Program-made: the position numbers and the translations under genes
The notes under the pieces: generated by a model
Databases searched by the model: none
What the model saw: only the letters and a program-made list of their open reading frames with translations
What the model was told of the DNA's origin: nothing
Shown here: positions 18,081 to 29,003 of the stretch, one piece after another
How the letters are laid out: each line of letters starts with the position of its first letter
How positions within the stretch are numbered: position 1 is the first letter of the stretch
Assembly (NCBI RefSeq): GCF_015751905.1
Contig: NZ_JADOUF010000001.1
Coordinates: 806,001-870,000 of the forward strand
Source: Longispora fulva
GTDB lineage: Bacteria; Actinomycetota; Actinomycetes; Mycobacteriales; Micromonosporaceae
Length of the DNA stretch: 64,000 nt
Direction: 5' to 3'

Positions 18081-18152
18081 TCCGGTATCGCCCAACTGGC
18101 AGGGCGCCTGGCTGTTAACCAGGTTGTCGAGGTTCGAGTCCTCGTACCGGAG
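18081..18152 (+). tRNA. tRNA-Asn(GTT)
   Basis: Acceptor TCCGGTA/TACCGGA, D-stem GCCC/GGGC, anticodon stem CCTGG/CCAGG with loop CTGTTAA (anticodon GTT), T-arm CGAGG TTCGAGT CCTCG. Discriminator G. CCA is not encoded. The spacer after it holds a 16-base palindrome (18164-18179). Confidence 0.83.
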
Positions 18153-18182
18153 CTCAGCACGATGCGGAGGATCCTCCGCGAT

Positions 18183-18254
18183 GCCCGCGTAGCTCAACGG
18201 AAGAGCACCTCGCTTACAACGAGGGGGCCGGGGGTTCGACACCCTCCGCGGGTA
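18183..18254 (+). tRNA. tRNA-Val(TAC)
   Basis: Acceptor GCCCGCG/CGCGGGT (G-T at the end), D-stem GCTC/GAGC with a short 7-base loop, anticodon stem CCTCG/CGAGG with loop CTTACAA (anticodon TAC), T-arm GGGGG TTCGACA CCCTC. Discriminator A. No CCA. Confidence 0.83.
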
Positions 18255-18287
18255 CGGCACCGGCGTCCTCGGACCCGGTATCGCCAT

Positions 18288-18360
18288 GGTGTCTGTGGTG
18301 TAAGGAAAGCACGCCGGACTGTGACTCCGGCGGACGTGGGTTCGACTCCCCGTGGACACC
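18288..18360 (+). tRNA. tRNA-His(GTG)
   Basis: Read with G-1 at 18288 opposite C73 at 18360, the His identity pair is present and all seven acceptor positions pair (GTGTCTG/TGGACAC, two wobbles). D-stem GTGT/GCAC, anticodon stem CCGGA/TCCGG with loop CTGTGAC (anticodon GTG). The T-stem has two mismatches. No CCA. Confidence 0.78.
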
Positions 18361-18364
18361 CTGA

Positions 18365-18449
18365 GCGCGTCGTGGACGGCGGCACGTCCAGCGGCCTGTA
18401 AAGCCGCCACCTTCGGGTAGACCTGGGTCGGCACCAGGGGCGCGCACCA
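18365..18449 (+). tRNA. tRNA-Tyr(GTA), class II with long variable arm and encoded CCA
   Basis: Acceptor GCGCGTC/GGCGCGC, D-stem GGAC/GTCC, anticodon stem GCGGC/GCCGC with loop CTGTAAA (anticodon GTA). The variable arm is a hairpin ACC TTCG GGT. T-stem CCTGG/CCAGG is perfect, but the T-loop is GTCGGCA rather than TTCRANN. It ends ACCA, the only array member with encoded CCA. Confidence 0.75.
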
Positions 18450-18450
18450 T

Positions 18451-18524
18451 ACCCTCGTAGCTCAGCGGAGTAGAGCGTCCGGTTCCGAGCCGGAAGGCCG
18501 CAGGTTCGAATCCTGCCGGGGGTA
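18451..18524 (+). tRNA. tRNA-Arg(CCG)
   Basis: Fully canonical fold. Acceptor ACCCTCG/CGGGGGT, D-stem GCTC/GAGC, anticodon stem TCCGG/CCGGA with loop TTCCGAG (anticodon CCG), T-arm GCAGG TTCGAAT CCTGC. It begins one base after the CCA of tRNA-Tyr. Confidence 0.85.
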
Positions 18525-18529
18525 CGCAT

Positions 18530-18605
18530 GATCTCGTGGCTCTCCGGGCGGGGAGGCGCGCCCGCGCGACGGGTGCGCGGTCCGGTTCGACTCCGGGCGG
18601 GATCG
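18530..18605 (+). tRNA. tRNA-like element, possible tRNA-Arg(GCG) with C33
   Basis: Acceptor GATCTCG/CGGGATC pairs fully and the T-arm TCCGG TTCGACT CCGGG is sound. The anticodon stem CGCCC/GGGTG encloses loop GCGCGAC, which reads as anticodon GCG but has C instead of the near-universal T33. The D-stem is weak. It may be decaying or specialised. Confidence 0.5.
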
Positions 18606-18635
18606 CGATGCCATCCGCTGTGGAACTCTCCACGG

Positions 18636-20894
18636 TCACACCACCCGGCCTCCGCCCACCACAACCTCCCGCGCCGCCCGCGCCAGCCGCTCATCGTGTG
18701 GCCGGCCCAGTTCTCGCGCGAGCCCGATCACCCGCTCCAGCACCGCCAACGCCTCCTCACCGCGACCCGCCACCCGGCACGTCTCGGCGTAGGAGTGCAG
18801 ACAGTCGATCTCCAACTGCACCTCCGCCAACGGCTCCAACAGCTCGAACGCCCGCCGATGGTGGTCCAGCGCCTCGTCGAGCGACCCCATGACCCGCAAC
18901 GCGACCCCGAGATAGTTGTGGCACCACGCCTGGCTGTGGTGCAGATTGTGCCGCTCGGCCAGCCGTAACGCCTCGTGCAACGCGCGCAGCGACTCCGCCG
19001 GATCGTCCGGCGCCAGGGCGACACCGAGGGTCACCAGGCCGGTGATCTGGGCGGGTCCGTCGGCCAGGGCGATGGATGCCCGGGCGAGGTCGACGGCCTC
19101 GTCGCGTCGGCCGAGGTGCAGGGTCACCCAGCCGTCGAAGGCCAGCGCCTGGGACTGGCCGGCGCGGCGGCCGAGTCGCTCGAACAGTTCGCGGGCCCGC
19201 CGGAAGTGTGCCTGGGCGGCTGCGAGGTCGCCGAGGTCGCGGTGTACGAATCCGGTGCGCAGCGCCAAGCCGGCCGCGAGGTCGTCGTCGTCCGGCCCGG
19301 AACGTTCGGCCAGTTCGTAGGCGGCGAGCGCCTCGGTGACGCGGCCGGCGGCGGCGCGGGCGAAGCCGAGGTCGGCGAGCAGTGCCGCCCGCTGCCGGTC
19401 GCGGCCGAGGCGTCCCGCGGCGGACGCGGCGGCTTCGAGCATGCGCGCCTGGTCGTCGGTGCCGCGGTGCCGGAAGAACCAGACCCGCATGGCCTGGGGC
19501 AGGTCGGCCACCGCCTCGTCCGCGCCGAGGCGCACGGCGGCGTCGAAGCAGGCGACCAGGTTGTCGTACTCGAGGTCGAACCAGGCCATGGCCCGCGCCG
19601 GGTCGCCGGGCGCGGGATCAGGGCGGTGCGGCGAGGGCAGCGTCCGGTCGTGGGCGACGGCCTGGGCGAGGTAGTGGCGCAGGACCCGGTGCACGGCGGC
19701 GTCGACCTGCGGCTCCTCGTCGGCGGCGATGTCCGCGGCGAATCGTCGGATCAGATCGTGCATCCGGTACCGGCCGGGGGACAGCTCCTGTAGCAGGTGG
19801 GCGTCGACCAGTTCCTCGAGTACCTGTTCTGCGGGCAGGTCGGCGAGCGCGCCGGCGACCGGGGCGTCGAAGTCGGTGCCCGGCAGTACGCCCAGTAGTC
19901 GGAAAACGCGGCGCTGCGCAGGGTTGAGTTGTCGCAGCGACATGCCGAACACGGCGTCGAAGCGGCCCGCGTTGTCGCGCAGCCGCTCGGCCAGCACCGC
20001 CACGGTCCAGCCGGGGCGGTGCCGCAGCCGGGCGCCGGCCATCCGCAGGGCCAGGGGGAGACCGCCGCACTGGCGCAGCACCTGACCGACGGCGTCGTCG
20101 TCGGCGAGGGTGAGCCCGGCGGCCCGCCCGAACAGGTGCGCGGCGTCGTCGCCGGCCAGGGGCTCCAACGACACCGGGGGCACCCCGTCCAGGCTCACCA
20201 GCCGGTGGCGGCTGGTGACCAGGACCGCGGACTTGCCGGCGCCGGGCAGCAGCGGGCGGACCTGCTCCGCGTCGACCGCGTTGTCGAGCACGACGAGGGC
20301 CCGCCGGCGGGACAGCTCCGACCGCCAGAGGGCCGCGCGTTCCCCCATGCCAGCTGGGGGGTGCGCGATGTCCAACGCGCCGAGCAGCCGGCCCAACGCG
20401 GCCTGCGGCTCCAGGGGTTCCTGGCCGGGGGTGAAGCCGTGCAGGTCCAGATAAAGACCGCCATCCGGGTACGCCGGGGCGAGCCTGTGGGCCACGTGCA
20501 CCGCGAGGCTGGTCTTGCCCACGCCACCCATGCCGTCGATCGCGACAGCGCCCGCGGTGCGTAGCAGCTCCTCGACCAGCGCGGACTCCGCTGCCCGGCC
20601 GGTGAAGTCGAACAGGTCGGCCGGCAGGTCGTTGCGGCGCGGGGCGGGCGCCGCGCCGGCCTTGGCCGCCTCGGCCCACCCCGCGCGCAGCGGACGGGGG
20701 TCGCGGCCCACGACCTTGCACAGCGCCACGACGGCCTCCCACGGCGGCACGAGCCGACCGGCCAGGTACCGCGACAGTGAGGAGCTGCTCAGACCCGCCT
20801 GAACGGCGAGGGCGCGCAGGCTGAGCCCGCTCAGCTCCTTGATCCGGGCGAGCTGGGCCACCAGGTGCTCTTGCGGGCTGGACACCTGCAACAC
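18636..20894 (-). CDS. XRE-NB-ARC-TPR signal-transduction ATPase / regulator
   Basis: 752 residues. An N-terminal XRE-type helix-turn-helix (about 10-65: SLRALAVQAGLSSSSLSRYLAG) is followed by an NB-ARC/STAND ATPase with Walker A GGVGKT (in AIDGMGGVGKTSLAV), Walker B RRALVVLDN and the sensor TSRHRLV. Residues about 440-740 are TPR helices. STAND proteins of this layout are usually transcriptional regulators. The start is GTG 20894, with GTG 20885 as an alternative. It is divergent from an AhpD-like gene, with a tandem 10-base repeat in the gap that may be its operator. Confidence 0.88.
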   Translation of the reverse strand: MLQVSSPQEHLVAQLARIKELSGLSLRALAVQAGLSSSSLSRYLAGRLVPPWEAVVALCKVVGRDPRPLRAGWAEAAKAGAAPAPRRNDLPADLFDFTGRAAESALVEELLRTAGAVAIDGMGGVGKTSLAVHVAHRLAPAYPDGGLYLDLHGFTPGQEPLEPQAALGRLLGALDIAHPPAGMGERAALWRSELSRRRALVVLDNAVDAEQVRPLLPGAGKSAVLVTSRHRLVSLDGVPPVSLEPLAGDDAAHLFGRAAGLTLADDDAVGQVLRQCGGLPLALRMAGARLRHRPGWTVAVLAERLRDNAGRFDAVFGMSLRQLNPAQRRVFRLLGVLPGTDFDAPVAGALADLPAEQVLEELVDAHLLQELSPGRYRMHDLIRRFAADIAADEEPQVDAAVHRVLRHYLAQAVAHDRTLPSPHRPDPAPGDPARAMAWFDLEYDNLVACFDAAVRLGADEAVADLPQAMRVWFFRHRGTDDQARMLEAAASAAGRLGRDRQRAALLADLGFARAAAGRVTEALAAYELAERSGPDDDDLAAGLALRTGFVHRDLGDLAAAQAHFRRARELFERLGRRAGQSQALAFDGWVTLHLGRRDEAVDLARASIALADGPAQITGLVTLGVALAPDDPAESLRALHEALRLAERHNLHHSQAWCHNYLGVALRVMGSLDEALDHHRRAFELLEPLAEVQLEIDCLHSYAETCRVAGRGEEALAVLERVIGLARELGRPHDERLARAAREVVVGGGRVV

Positions 20895-20959
20895 CGTACC
20901 CGTCCCGCACCACGCCCACGGATCGAGCGGGTGTTCGCGCTGCTAGAGGGCGTTTCGAG

Positions 20960-20979
20960 TGTCCCACGGTGTCCCACGG
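20960..20979. promoter_or_regulatory. Tandem 10-bp direct repeat in divergent promoter region
   Basis: TGTCCCACGG occurs twice head-to-tail, one helical turn each, between the NB-ARC regulator gene (-) and the AhpD-like gene (+). This is a plausible operator for the XRE domain. Confidence 0.5.
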
Positions 20980-21049
20980 ACCGCGCGGGGCACGGTGCGC
21001 CGATGGTCGGATGACTCCTGTCAGCGACACCGACGACGGAGGAGAAACG

Positions 21050-21505
21050 ATGTCGACCGAGCGCATGCCGAACCCGGCGGTTCTGATCCCCGGGGCGATG
21101 GACGCCCTGATGGCCCTCAACAAGGTCATCGCGGGCGCCGGGGTGGACGGCAGGCTGCTGGCGCTGAGCCACCTGCGGGCCAGCCAGATCAACGGCTGCG
21201 GACCGTGCGTGGCCGGGGGCGCGCTGCAGGCCGGCCGGCACGGCGCGACCGCCGACCAGGTGCACGCCGTCGCCGCGTGGCGGGAGACGCCGTGGTTCAG
21301 CGAACCCGAGCGTGCGGCGCTGGCCCTGACCGAGGCCGTGACCCGGCTCGCCGACCGGTCGGACCCGGTGCCCGACCAGGTGTGGGACGTCGCCGCCACG
21401 CACTTCGACCAGAAGGAGTTGGCCGTGCTGCTGCTCAACATCGCGGTCACCAACGTCTACAACCGGCTCAACGGGCCGACCCGCCAGCAGGCCGGGAAGT
21501 GGTGA
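21050..21505 (+). CDS. Carboxymuconolactone decarboxylase family protein lacking the motif His
   Basis: 151 residues. The ATG at 21050 has GGAGGAG 5 bases upstream. The family signature SHLRASQINGCGPC is present with both cysteines, but the usual CxxCxxxH reads CGPCVAGG, so the His is replaced by Gly. The paralogue at 12895 keeps it. Peroxidase chemistry may therefore be altered or lost. It is divergent from the NB-ARC regulator, which may control it. Confidence 0.87.
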   Translation: MSTERMPNPAVLIPGAMDALMALNKVIAGAGVDGRLLALSHLRASQINGCGPCVAGGALQAGRHGATADQVHAVAAWRETPWFSEPERAALALTEAVTRLADRSDPVPDQVWDVAATHFDQKELAVLLLNIAVTNVYNRLNGPTRQQAGKW

Positions 21506-21595
21506 CGTGTTCCTGATCCAGGTCCACGAGAAAGATCAACACTGAAACAATCGGTGGAGAAACCACCAACCGCGAATCTGAGAGGAATCTTTGTC

Positions 21596-22054
21596 ATGGC
21601 TGCCACGAAGAAGACCAGCACCGCGAACGGCGAGAAGTACGACGGCTTCACCGAGGAGGAGCGCGGTGCGATGAAGGAGCGCGCCAAGGAGCTCAAGGCC
21701 AGCGCCCGGCGCGGCCCCAAGGTCGACCCGGAGGTCGAGGTGCTGGCGAAGATCGCCGAGATGTCGGACTCCGACCGGGCGATCGGGGAGCGGCTGCACG
21801 CCCTGATCAAGGCCAACGCGCCGACCCTGACGCCGAGGCTGTGGTACGGGATGCCCGCCTACGCCCGCGACGGCAAGATCGTCTGCCACTTCGTGTGCGC
21901 GGGGAAGTTCAAGACCCGGTACGCGACGTTCGCCTTCAGCGACGAGGCGAACCTCGACGACGGCACCATGTGGCCGAACTCGTTCGCGCTGACCGAGCTG
22001 ACCGCGGCCGCCGAGAAGCGGATCGCCGCGCTCGTCAAGCAGGCTGTGAGCTGA
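21596..22054 (+). CDS. DUF1801 / YdhG-like protein
   Basis: 152 residues, start chosen at the ATG with GAGAGGA upstream. The N-terminal 45 residues are charged ([20 protein letters not shown]). The rest resembles the DUF1801 fold ([33 protein letters not shown]). The biochemical role of the family is poorly defined. It may be co-transcribed with the AhpD-like gene 90 bases upstream. Confidence 0.82.
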   Translation: MAATKKTSTANGEKYDGFTEEERGAMKERAKELKASARRGPKVDPEVEVLAKIAEMSDSDRAIGERLHALIKANAPTLTPRLWYGMPAYARDGKIVCHFVCAGKFKTRYATFAFSDEANLDDGTMWPNSFALTELTAAAEKRIAALVKQAVS

Positions 22055-22161
22055 CCACCGGGCACAGCGGACTGTCGGATGTGCACGCGTCCGACGTTTC
22101 GCTGTCGTCGGCCCCGATAATGGGGTCGCTGTCGGTGGCCTGCGCCCGGCAGGATGCGGTG

Positions 22162-22662
22162 ATGGTCACCATTCGAGGGTTCCGGGACGCCGACGCGCCC
22201 GTGGTGTGGACGCTGAGCACGTTGCCGAACATCGGGGCCACAGCCGACGCGTCGATACCGCTGGCGTTGGAGCCGGCGGCGGGACCGCCTGCGGCGTTCG
22301 ACGATCTGGCGGACGTCCGCGCGTCCTTCGACGGCGCCGGCGGCGCGTTCCTGGTCGCGGAGACGGGCGGCCACCTGGTGGGCATGGGCGGCATCCTGCC
22401 CAACGACGCCGGTCAGGCGGAGGTGCTCCGCGTCCGGGTGCACCCGGCGACCCGTCGTCAGGGCGTCGGGCGGGCGTTGATGGCCGCGCTGGAGACCCGG
22501 GCCGCCGAGCTGGGGCTGCGGGAGATGTTCCTGGACACCGCGACCAATCAGCCCGAGGCCGTGGCGTTCTACCAGGGCCTGGGCTATCGGGAGATCGGAC
22601 GGGAGACCCGGCCGGACTGGTCGTGGACACTGGTGTACTTCACCAAGCCAGTGACGCCGTAA
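22162..22662 (+). CDS. GNAT-family N-acetyltransferase
   Basis: 166 residues from ATG 22162, with AGGA about 7 bases upstream (GTG 22159 is possible). The acetyl-CoA-binding motif A is clear: VRVHPATRRQGVGRALMAAL (R/QxxGxG/A). Motif B follows at LFLDT-like MFLDTATNQPEAVAFYQGLGY. The acceptor substrate is unknown. It is convergent with the next gene. Confidence 0.92.
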   Translation: MVTIRGFRDADAPVVWTLSTLPNIGATADASIPLALEPAAGPPAAFDDLADVRASFDGAGGAFLVAETGGHLVGMGGILPNDAGQAEVLRVRVHPATRRQGVGRALMAALETRAAELGLREMFLDTATNQPEAVAFYQGLGYREIGRETRPDWSWTLVYFTKPVTP

Positions 22663-22666
22663 GTCG

Positions 22667-23173
22667 TCAGCCCAGGTGCACCACCGGTCGGTGGCGCTGG
22701 TCGGGCTCGGCGCGGCGCAGTACCTCGCGGGTCACGGGCGCGGTCTCGCCGGTACCGGTGAACAGGTGCCGCAGCAGCCGGTGCGTGAGGCCCTCCTCGG
22801 TCCAGGCGAAGTGCGCGTGCGGCACCACCCCCGTCTCGTCCCGGATGGTCAGGAGGACCGCGGCGAGGGTCGCCGGGGTGGGCGGGCCGTAGACCCTGAG
22901 GGCGCCGTCCTCCTCGTACACCCGGGGTTCGTCGGTGTTGACCGGGCTGACGGTGAGGAACAGTCCGTCGATCGTGGTGTCGCAGCCGGGCTCGCGGACC
23001 ACGATCCGCACCAGTCCACCGCGCGCGGCGTCGGCGACGAGCCGGCGGACGGCCGGGTCCAGCACGGCGCGGGCCGCCGGGGGCGTGAAGGAACGGCGGA
23101 TCCGGTACACCGCGACGGCGAGCACGAGGGCGACCGCGGCGAGGGCGACGAGGAGTTCACGCATCCTGGTCAC
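22667..23173 (-). CDS. Membrane-anchored small protein sharing a domain with the APC transporter at 57117
   Basis: 168 residues from GTG 23173 (ATG 23164 is possible). One N-terminal membrane helix (LLVALAAVALVLAVAVY) precedes a cytoplasmic domain. Its last 68 residues closely match the C-terminus of the APC permease encoded at 57117-59045: shared LLxIRDxTGVVPH, FxWTE and the exact run [12 protein letters not shown]. It overlaps the end of the LysA-like gene, so the two are co-expressed. The role is unknown; the shared domain suggests a regulatory or interaction module used by transporters. Confidence 0.8.
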   Translation of the reverse strand: MTRMRELLVALAAVALVLAVAVYRIRRSFTPPAARAVLDPAVRRLVADAARGGLVRIVVREPGCDTTIDGLFLTVSPVNTDEPRVYEEDGALRVYGPPTPATLAAVLLTIRDETGVVPHAHFAWTEEGLTHRLLRHLFTGTGETAPVTREVLRRAEPDQRHRPVVHLG

Positions 23174-24497
23174 GTCCCAGCAGGTCGTCGAGGGTCTCGG
23201 CGCGGACGAGGACCCGGGCCGCGCCGTCGTGCACGCCGATCAGCGGTGGCCGGGTGACGAGGTTGTAGTTGGAGGCCATCGCGTACTGGTAGGCGCCGGA
23301 GGCCGGTACCGCGATCAGGTCGCCGGGGCGCAGGTCCGCACTGAGCGGCGCGTCGTGCACGAGCACGTCGCAGGCCTCGTCGTGCCGGCCGATGACCATG
23401 GTCGGGCACGTCGTCGTGCCGGTACGGCCGAGCAGTGCCGCCGTGTAGCGGGCGCCGTAGAGGGCAGGGCGGGGGTTGTCGCTGAGTCCACCGTCGACGG
23501 CGGCGAGCTGGTGTCCGTCGGGCGTGCGGCGCACGGCGAGGACCCGGTACACCGCGACGCCGGCGTGCGCGACGATCGCCCGGCCGGGGGTGACCATCAG
23601 CCGGGGCTCGGGCACGTCGAGCCGCAGACAGGCCGAGTGCAGGACGGTGCGGACCCGGACCGCGAACGCGTCGAGGGCCAGTTCGGCCTCGCCGTGGGTG
23701 TGCGCGACGGCGTGGCCGCCGCCGATGTTGAGCTCGGTGAGCGTCACGCCGTGGCGTCGGCGGATCTCGTCGAGGAGGACGACGAGGTGGCGGATGGCGC
23801 GCTCGGCCGGGCCGAACCGGCTGAGCTGCGAGCCGAGGTAGATGTCCAGGCCGACGAGGTGGAGCCGCTGCTGGGCGACGATCCGACCGACGAGGTCCTC
23901 GAGTTCGGCGGCCGGCATGCCGAACCGGTCGGCGTCGTGTGCCGCCGGCAGGCCGGCGCACTCCGGGTAGCCCAGCTCCTCGGGCAGCACCCGGACGTGC
24001 ACCCGCTGACCCTCCGGCCGGGCGAGCGCGGCGAGCCGGGCGACCTCGGAAGGGGACTCGATGACGATCCGGCCGACCCCGTAGTCGAGGGCGGCGTCCA
24101 GGTCCGCGGTGGTCTTGGCGTCGCCGTGCAGCACGATCCGCTCGGCGGGGAAGTCCACGGAGCGGGCGGCGGCGAGCTGGCCGGCGGAGTACACGGCCAG
24201 GCCCAGGCCCTCGCCGGCGATCCAGCGCAACAGGCCACGGCAGGTCAGGGCCTTGGCGGCGTAGACGACGTTGGCGGATCCGAAGGCCCGCTCGTATGCG
24301 GCGCACCGGTGGCGCACGTCGGTCTCGTCGAGCACGTAGGCCGGGGTGCCGAACCGGTCGGCGACGTCGGTCAGGGACACCCCTCCGACGGCGATCTCGC
24401 CCCGTACCCCCGGCGTGGTGCTGACCGGCCAGATCTCCGGGTGCACACGGGTGGGGAGCGAGGAGCGTAAGGACGGGATGATGTCGGTGAGCGTCAC
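23157..24497 (-). CDS. LysA-like PLP-dependent decarboxylase (fold type III)
   Basis: 446 residues, GTG start. The PLP lysine is Lys82 (VVYAAKAL). Family landmarks are present in altered form: YLGSQL in place of the usual HxGSQ, the glycine loop NIGGGHAV, TPGRAIV, VDGGLSDNPRPALYG, the EACD region (usual CESGD), and the C-terminal SGAYQYAMASNYN. These fit the diaminopimelate decarboxylase group. The changed HxGS motif and the partner membrane protein suggest a specialised paralogue rather than the housekeeping lysine enzyme. It ends overlapping that partner gene. Confidence 0.87.
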   Translation of the reverse strand: MTLTDIIPSLRSSLPTRVHPEIWPVSTTPGVRGEIAVGGVSLTDVADRFGTPAYVLDETDVRHRCAAYERAFGSANVVYAAKALTCRGLLRWIAGEGLGLAVYSAGQLAAARSVDFPAERIVLHGDAKTTADLDAALDYGVGRIVIESPSEVARLAALARPEGQRVHVRVLPEELGYPECAGLPAAHDADRFGMPAAELEDLVGRIVAQQRLHLVGLDIYLGSQLSRFGPAERAIRHLVVLLDEIRRRHGVTLTELNIGGGHAVAHTHGEAELALDAFAVRVRTVLHSACLRLDVPEPRLMVTPGRAIVAHAGVAVYRVLAVRRTPDGHQLAAVDGGLSDNPRPALYGARYTAALLGRTGTTTCPTMVIGRHDEACDVLVHDAPLSADLRPGDLIAVPASGAYQYAMASNYNLVTRPPLIGVHDGAARVLVRAETLDDLLGRDQDA

Positions 24498-27075
<2,578 letters not shown>

Positions 27076-27090
27076 CCAGGAGCAGCACCG

Positions 27091-28371
27091 ATGACCGAAT
27101 TCCAACTCGACGTGTACCAGAACGAGTACCTCCCCGACGGTGGCACCACGGTCGACGCGATCGTCACCGTCACCGCGCGCGGCGGGGGCGGTGACGGATC
27201 GCCGGGCCAGTCGGCCGTGGTGATCCTCGTGGACACCTCCGGGTCGATGAGCGCCGACAACCGGCTGCACGAGGCGAAACGTGCCACCGCCGTCGCGATC
27301 GACGCCCTGCCCGACGGGGTGTGGTTCGCGGTCGTGTCCGGCGACAGCCGGGCCACGATGGTCTACCCGCGCGACTACCGCCTGGCGCGCGCCGACCCGC
27401 GCACCCGCGCCGATGCCCAGCGGGCGGTCGGACGCCTCGTCGCCAACGGCGGCACCGCGATCGGCCAATGGCTGCGCCTCGCCGACCAGCTCCTCGCCGG
27501 GCACCTCGGCGCCATCCGGCACGCGATCCTGCTCACCGACGGCGAGAACCAGCACGAAACCCCACAGGACCTCGATGCGGTACTGGCCGCCTGCGCCGGC
27601 AGGTTCACCTGCGACTGCCGGGGCGTCGGCACCGACTGGAAGGTCGCCGAGCTGCGCCGGATCGCCACCGCCCTGCTCGGTACCGTCGACATCGTCGCCG
27701 ACCCCCGCGGCCTCGCCGCCGACTTCGCCGCGATGACCACCACAGCCATGGGCAAGGGCGTCGGCACCGCGAACCTGCGGGTCTGGACCCCGCAGGGCGC
27801 GACGGTCCGGTTCGTCAAGCAGACCCTACCGACGGTGCAGGACCTCACCACCCGCCGCAGCGTCGTCGGCCCCCTCGTCGGGGACTACCCGACCGGCTCG
27901 TGGGGCCAGGAGAGCCGCGACTACCACGTGTGCGTCGAGGTGCGGGCCGCCGGCGTGGGCGAGGAGATGCTCGCCGCCCGGGTGAGTCTCGTCGTCGGCG
28001 ACCAGCTGGTCTCCCAGGGCCTCGTGCGCGCGGTGTGGACCGACGACCTCGGACTGTCGACCCGGATCAACCCGCACGTCGCGCACTACACCGGGCAGGC
28101 GGAACTGTCCCGGGCCATCCAGGACGGCCTGGCCGCCCGCCGCGACGGCGACATGGACACCGCCACCTCCCGCCTCGGGCGCGCGGTGGCGCTGGCGGCC
28201 GAGTCCGGCAACGACACCATCACCACCCTGCTGCGCAAGGTCGTCGACATCGAGGACCCCGCCACCGGCAAGGTGCGGCTGCGGGCCCGGATCGCCGACG
28301 CAGACGAGATGGCGCTGGACACCCGCTCCACCCGGACGGTGCGCGCCGTGCGGGCGCCGGTGAACCCGTGA
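27091..28371 (+). CDS. von Willebrand factor A domain protein
   Basis: 426 residues, 15 bases after the kinase gene. The vWA domain (about 40-225) has a complete MIDAS: Asp48-x-Ser50-x-Ser52 (LVDTSGSM), the Thr in NGGTAIGQ and the Asp in LLTDGENQ. The C-terminal 200 residues are beta-rich, then helical. There is no signal peptide, so it is cytoplasmic. It is likely a metal-dependent protein-interaction partner in the kinase pathway. Its stop overlaps the start of the FHA gene (GTGA). Confidence 0.9.
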   Translation: MTEFQLDVYQNEYLPDGGTTVDAIVTVTARGGGGDGSPGQSAVVILVDTSGSMSADNRLHEAKRATAVAIDALPDGVWFAVVSGDSRATMVYPRDYRLARADPRTRADAQRAVGRLVANGGTAIGQWLRLADQLLAGHLGAIRHAILLTDGENQHETPQDLDAVLAACAGRFTCDCRGVGTDWKVAELRRIATALLGTVDIVADPRGLAADFAAMTTTAMGKGVGTANLRVWTPQGATVRFVKQTLPTVQDLTTRRSVVGPLVGDYPTGSWGQESRDYHVCVEVRAAGVGEEMLAARVSLVVGDQLVSQGLVRAVWTDDLGLSTRINPHVAHYTGQAELSRAIQDGLAARRDGDMDTATSRLGRAVALAAESGNDTITTLLRKVVDIEDPATGKVRLRARIADADEMALDTRSTRTVRAVRAPVNP

Positions 28372-28997
28372 CCACCTGCCCCGCCGGGCACCCGTCCGGA
28401 ACCACCGACTACTGCGACGTGTGCGGCACCCCGATAGAGCCGGCACCGGCCGCCGTTCCCGTCGTGCCCCCGGTCGTCGCCCGGGCCGAGGGGCCGTGCC
28501 CGGAATGCGGCGCGGCGGCGACCGGCCGCTTCTGCGAGGACTGCGGCTACGCCTTCCCCTCAGGGCCGGCCCCGGCGGCGGTGGCCCCGGAGCCGAGGCC
28601 TGGGCCGGTCGCGGCACCTGCCTGGACGGCCGTCGTCACCGCCGATCGCGCCTACCACGAGACCGTGACCTCCGACATCGCGTTCCCGCCCTACTGTCCG
28701 GACCGCGAGTTCGCGCTGACCGGTGCCACCGTGCGGATCGGCAGACGCACCGCCTCCCGGGGTGTGCCCGAGATCGACCTCGCCGGGCCGCCGGAGGACT
28801 CCGGCGTCTCCCACCTGCACGCGGTGCTCCTGGCGGGCCCTGACGACACGTGGGCGCTGGTGGACCCGGGTTCCACCAACGGCACCTTCCTCAACGACGG
28901 CACCGACCCCGTCGCCGTCAACACCGAGCACCCCGTGCGCGCCGGGGACCGCATCCACCTCGGCGCGTGGACCACCATCACCCTCCGGAAGGACTGA
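28368..28997 (+). CDS. Zinc-ribbon and FHA domain protein
   Basis: 209 residues from the GTG overlapping the vWA stop. Two zinc ribbons occupy the N-terminus (Cys4/16/19 with His8 possible, then Cys44/47/56/59). They are followed by a Pro/Ala linker and an FHA domain (about 118-205) with the phosphothreonine-binding signature: IGRR, SHLHA, and STNGTFLND. FHA domains bind phosphothreonine, so this is a natural partner or substrate of the PknG-like kinase, as GarA is in mycobacteria, though GarA lacks zinc ribbons. Kinase and FHA protein share the YCDVCG ribbon motif. Confidence 0.9.
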   Translation: MTTCPAGHPSGTTDYCDVCGTPIEPAPAAVPVVPPVVARAEGPCPECGAAATGRFCEDCGYAFPSGPAPAAVAPEPRPGPVAAPAWTAVVTADRAYHETVTSDIAFPPYCPDREFALTGATVRIGRRTASRGVPEIDLAGPPEDSGVSHLHAVLLAGPDDTWALVDPGSTNGTFLNDGTDPVAVNTEHPVRAGDRIHLGAWTTITLRKD

Positions 28998-29003
28998 CCG
29001 GCC

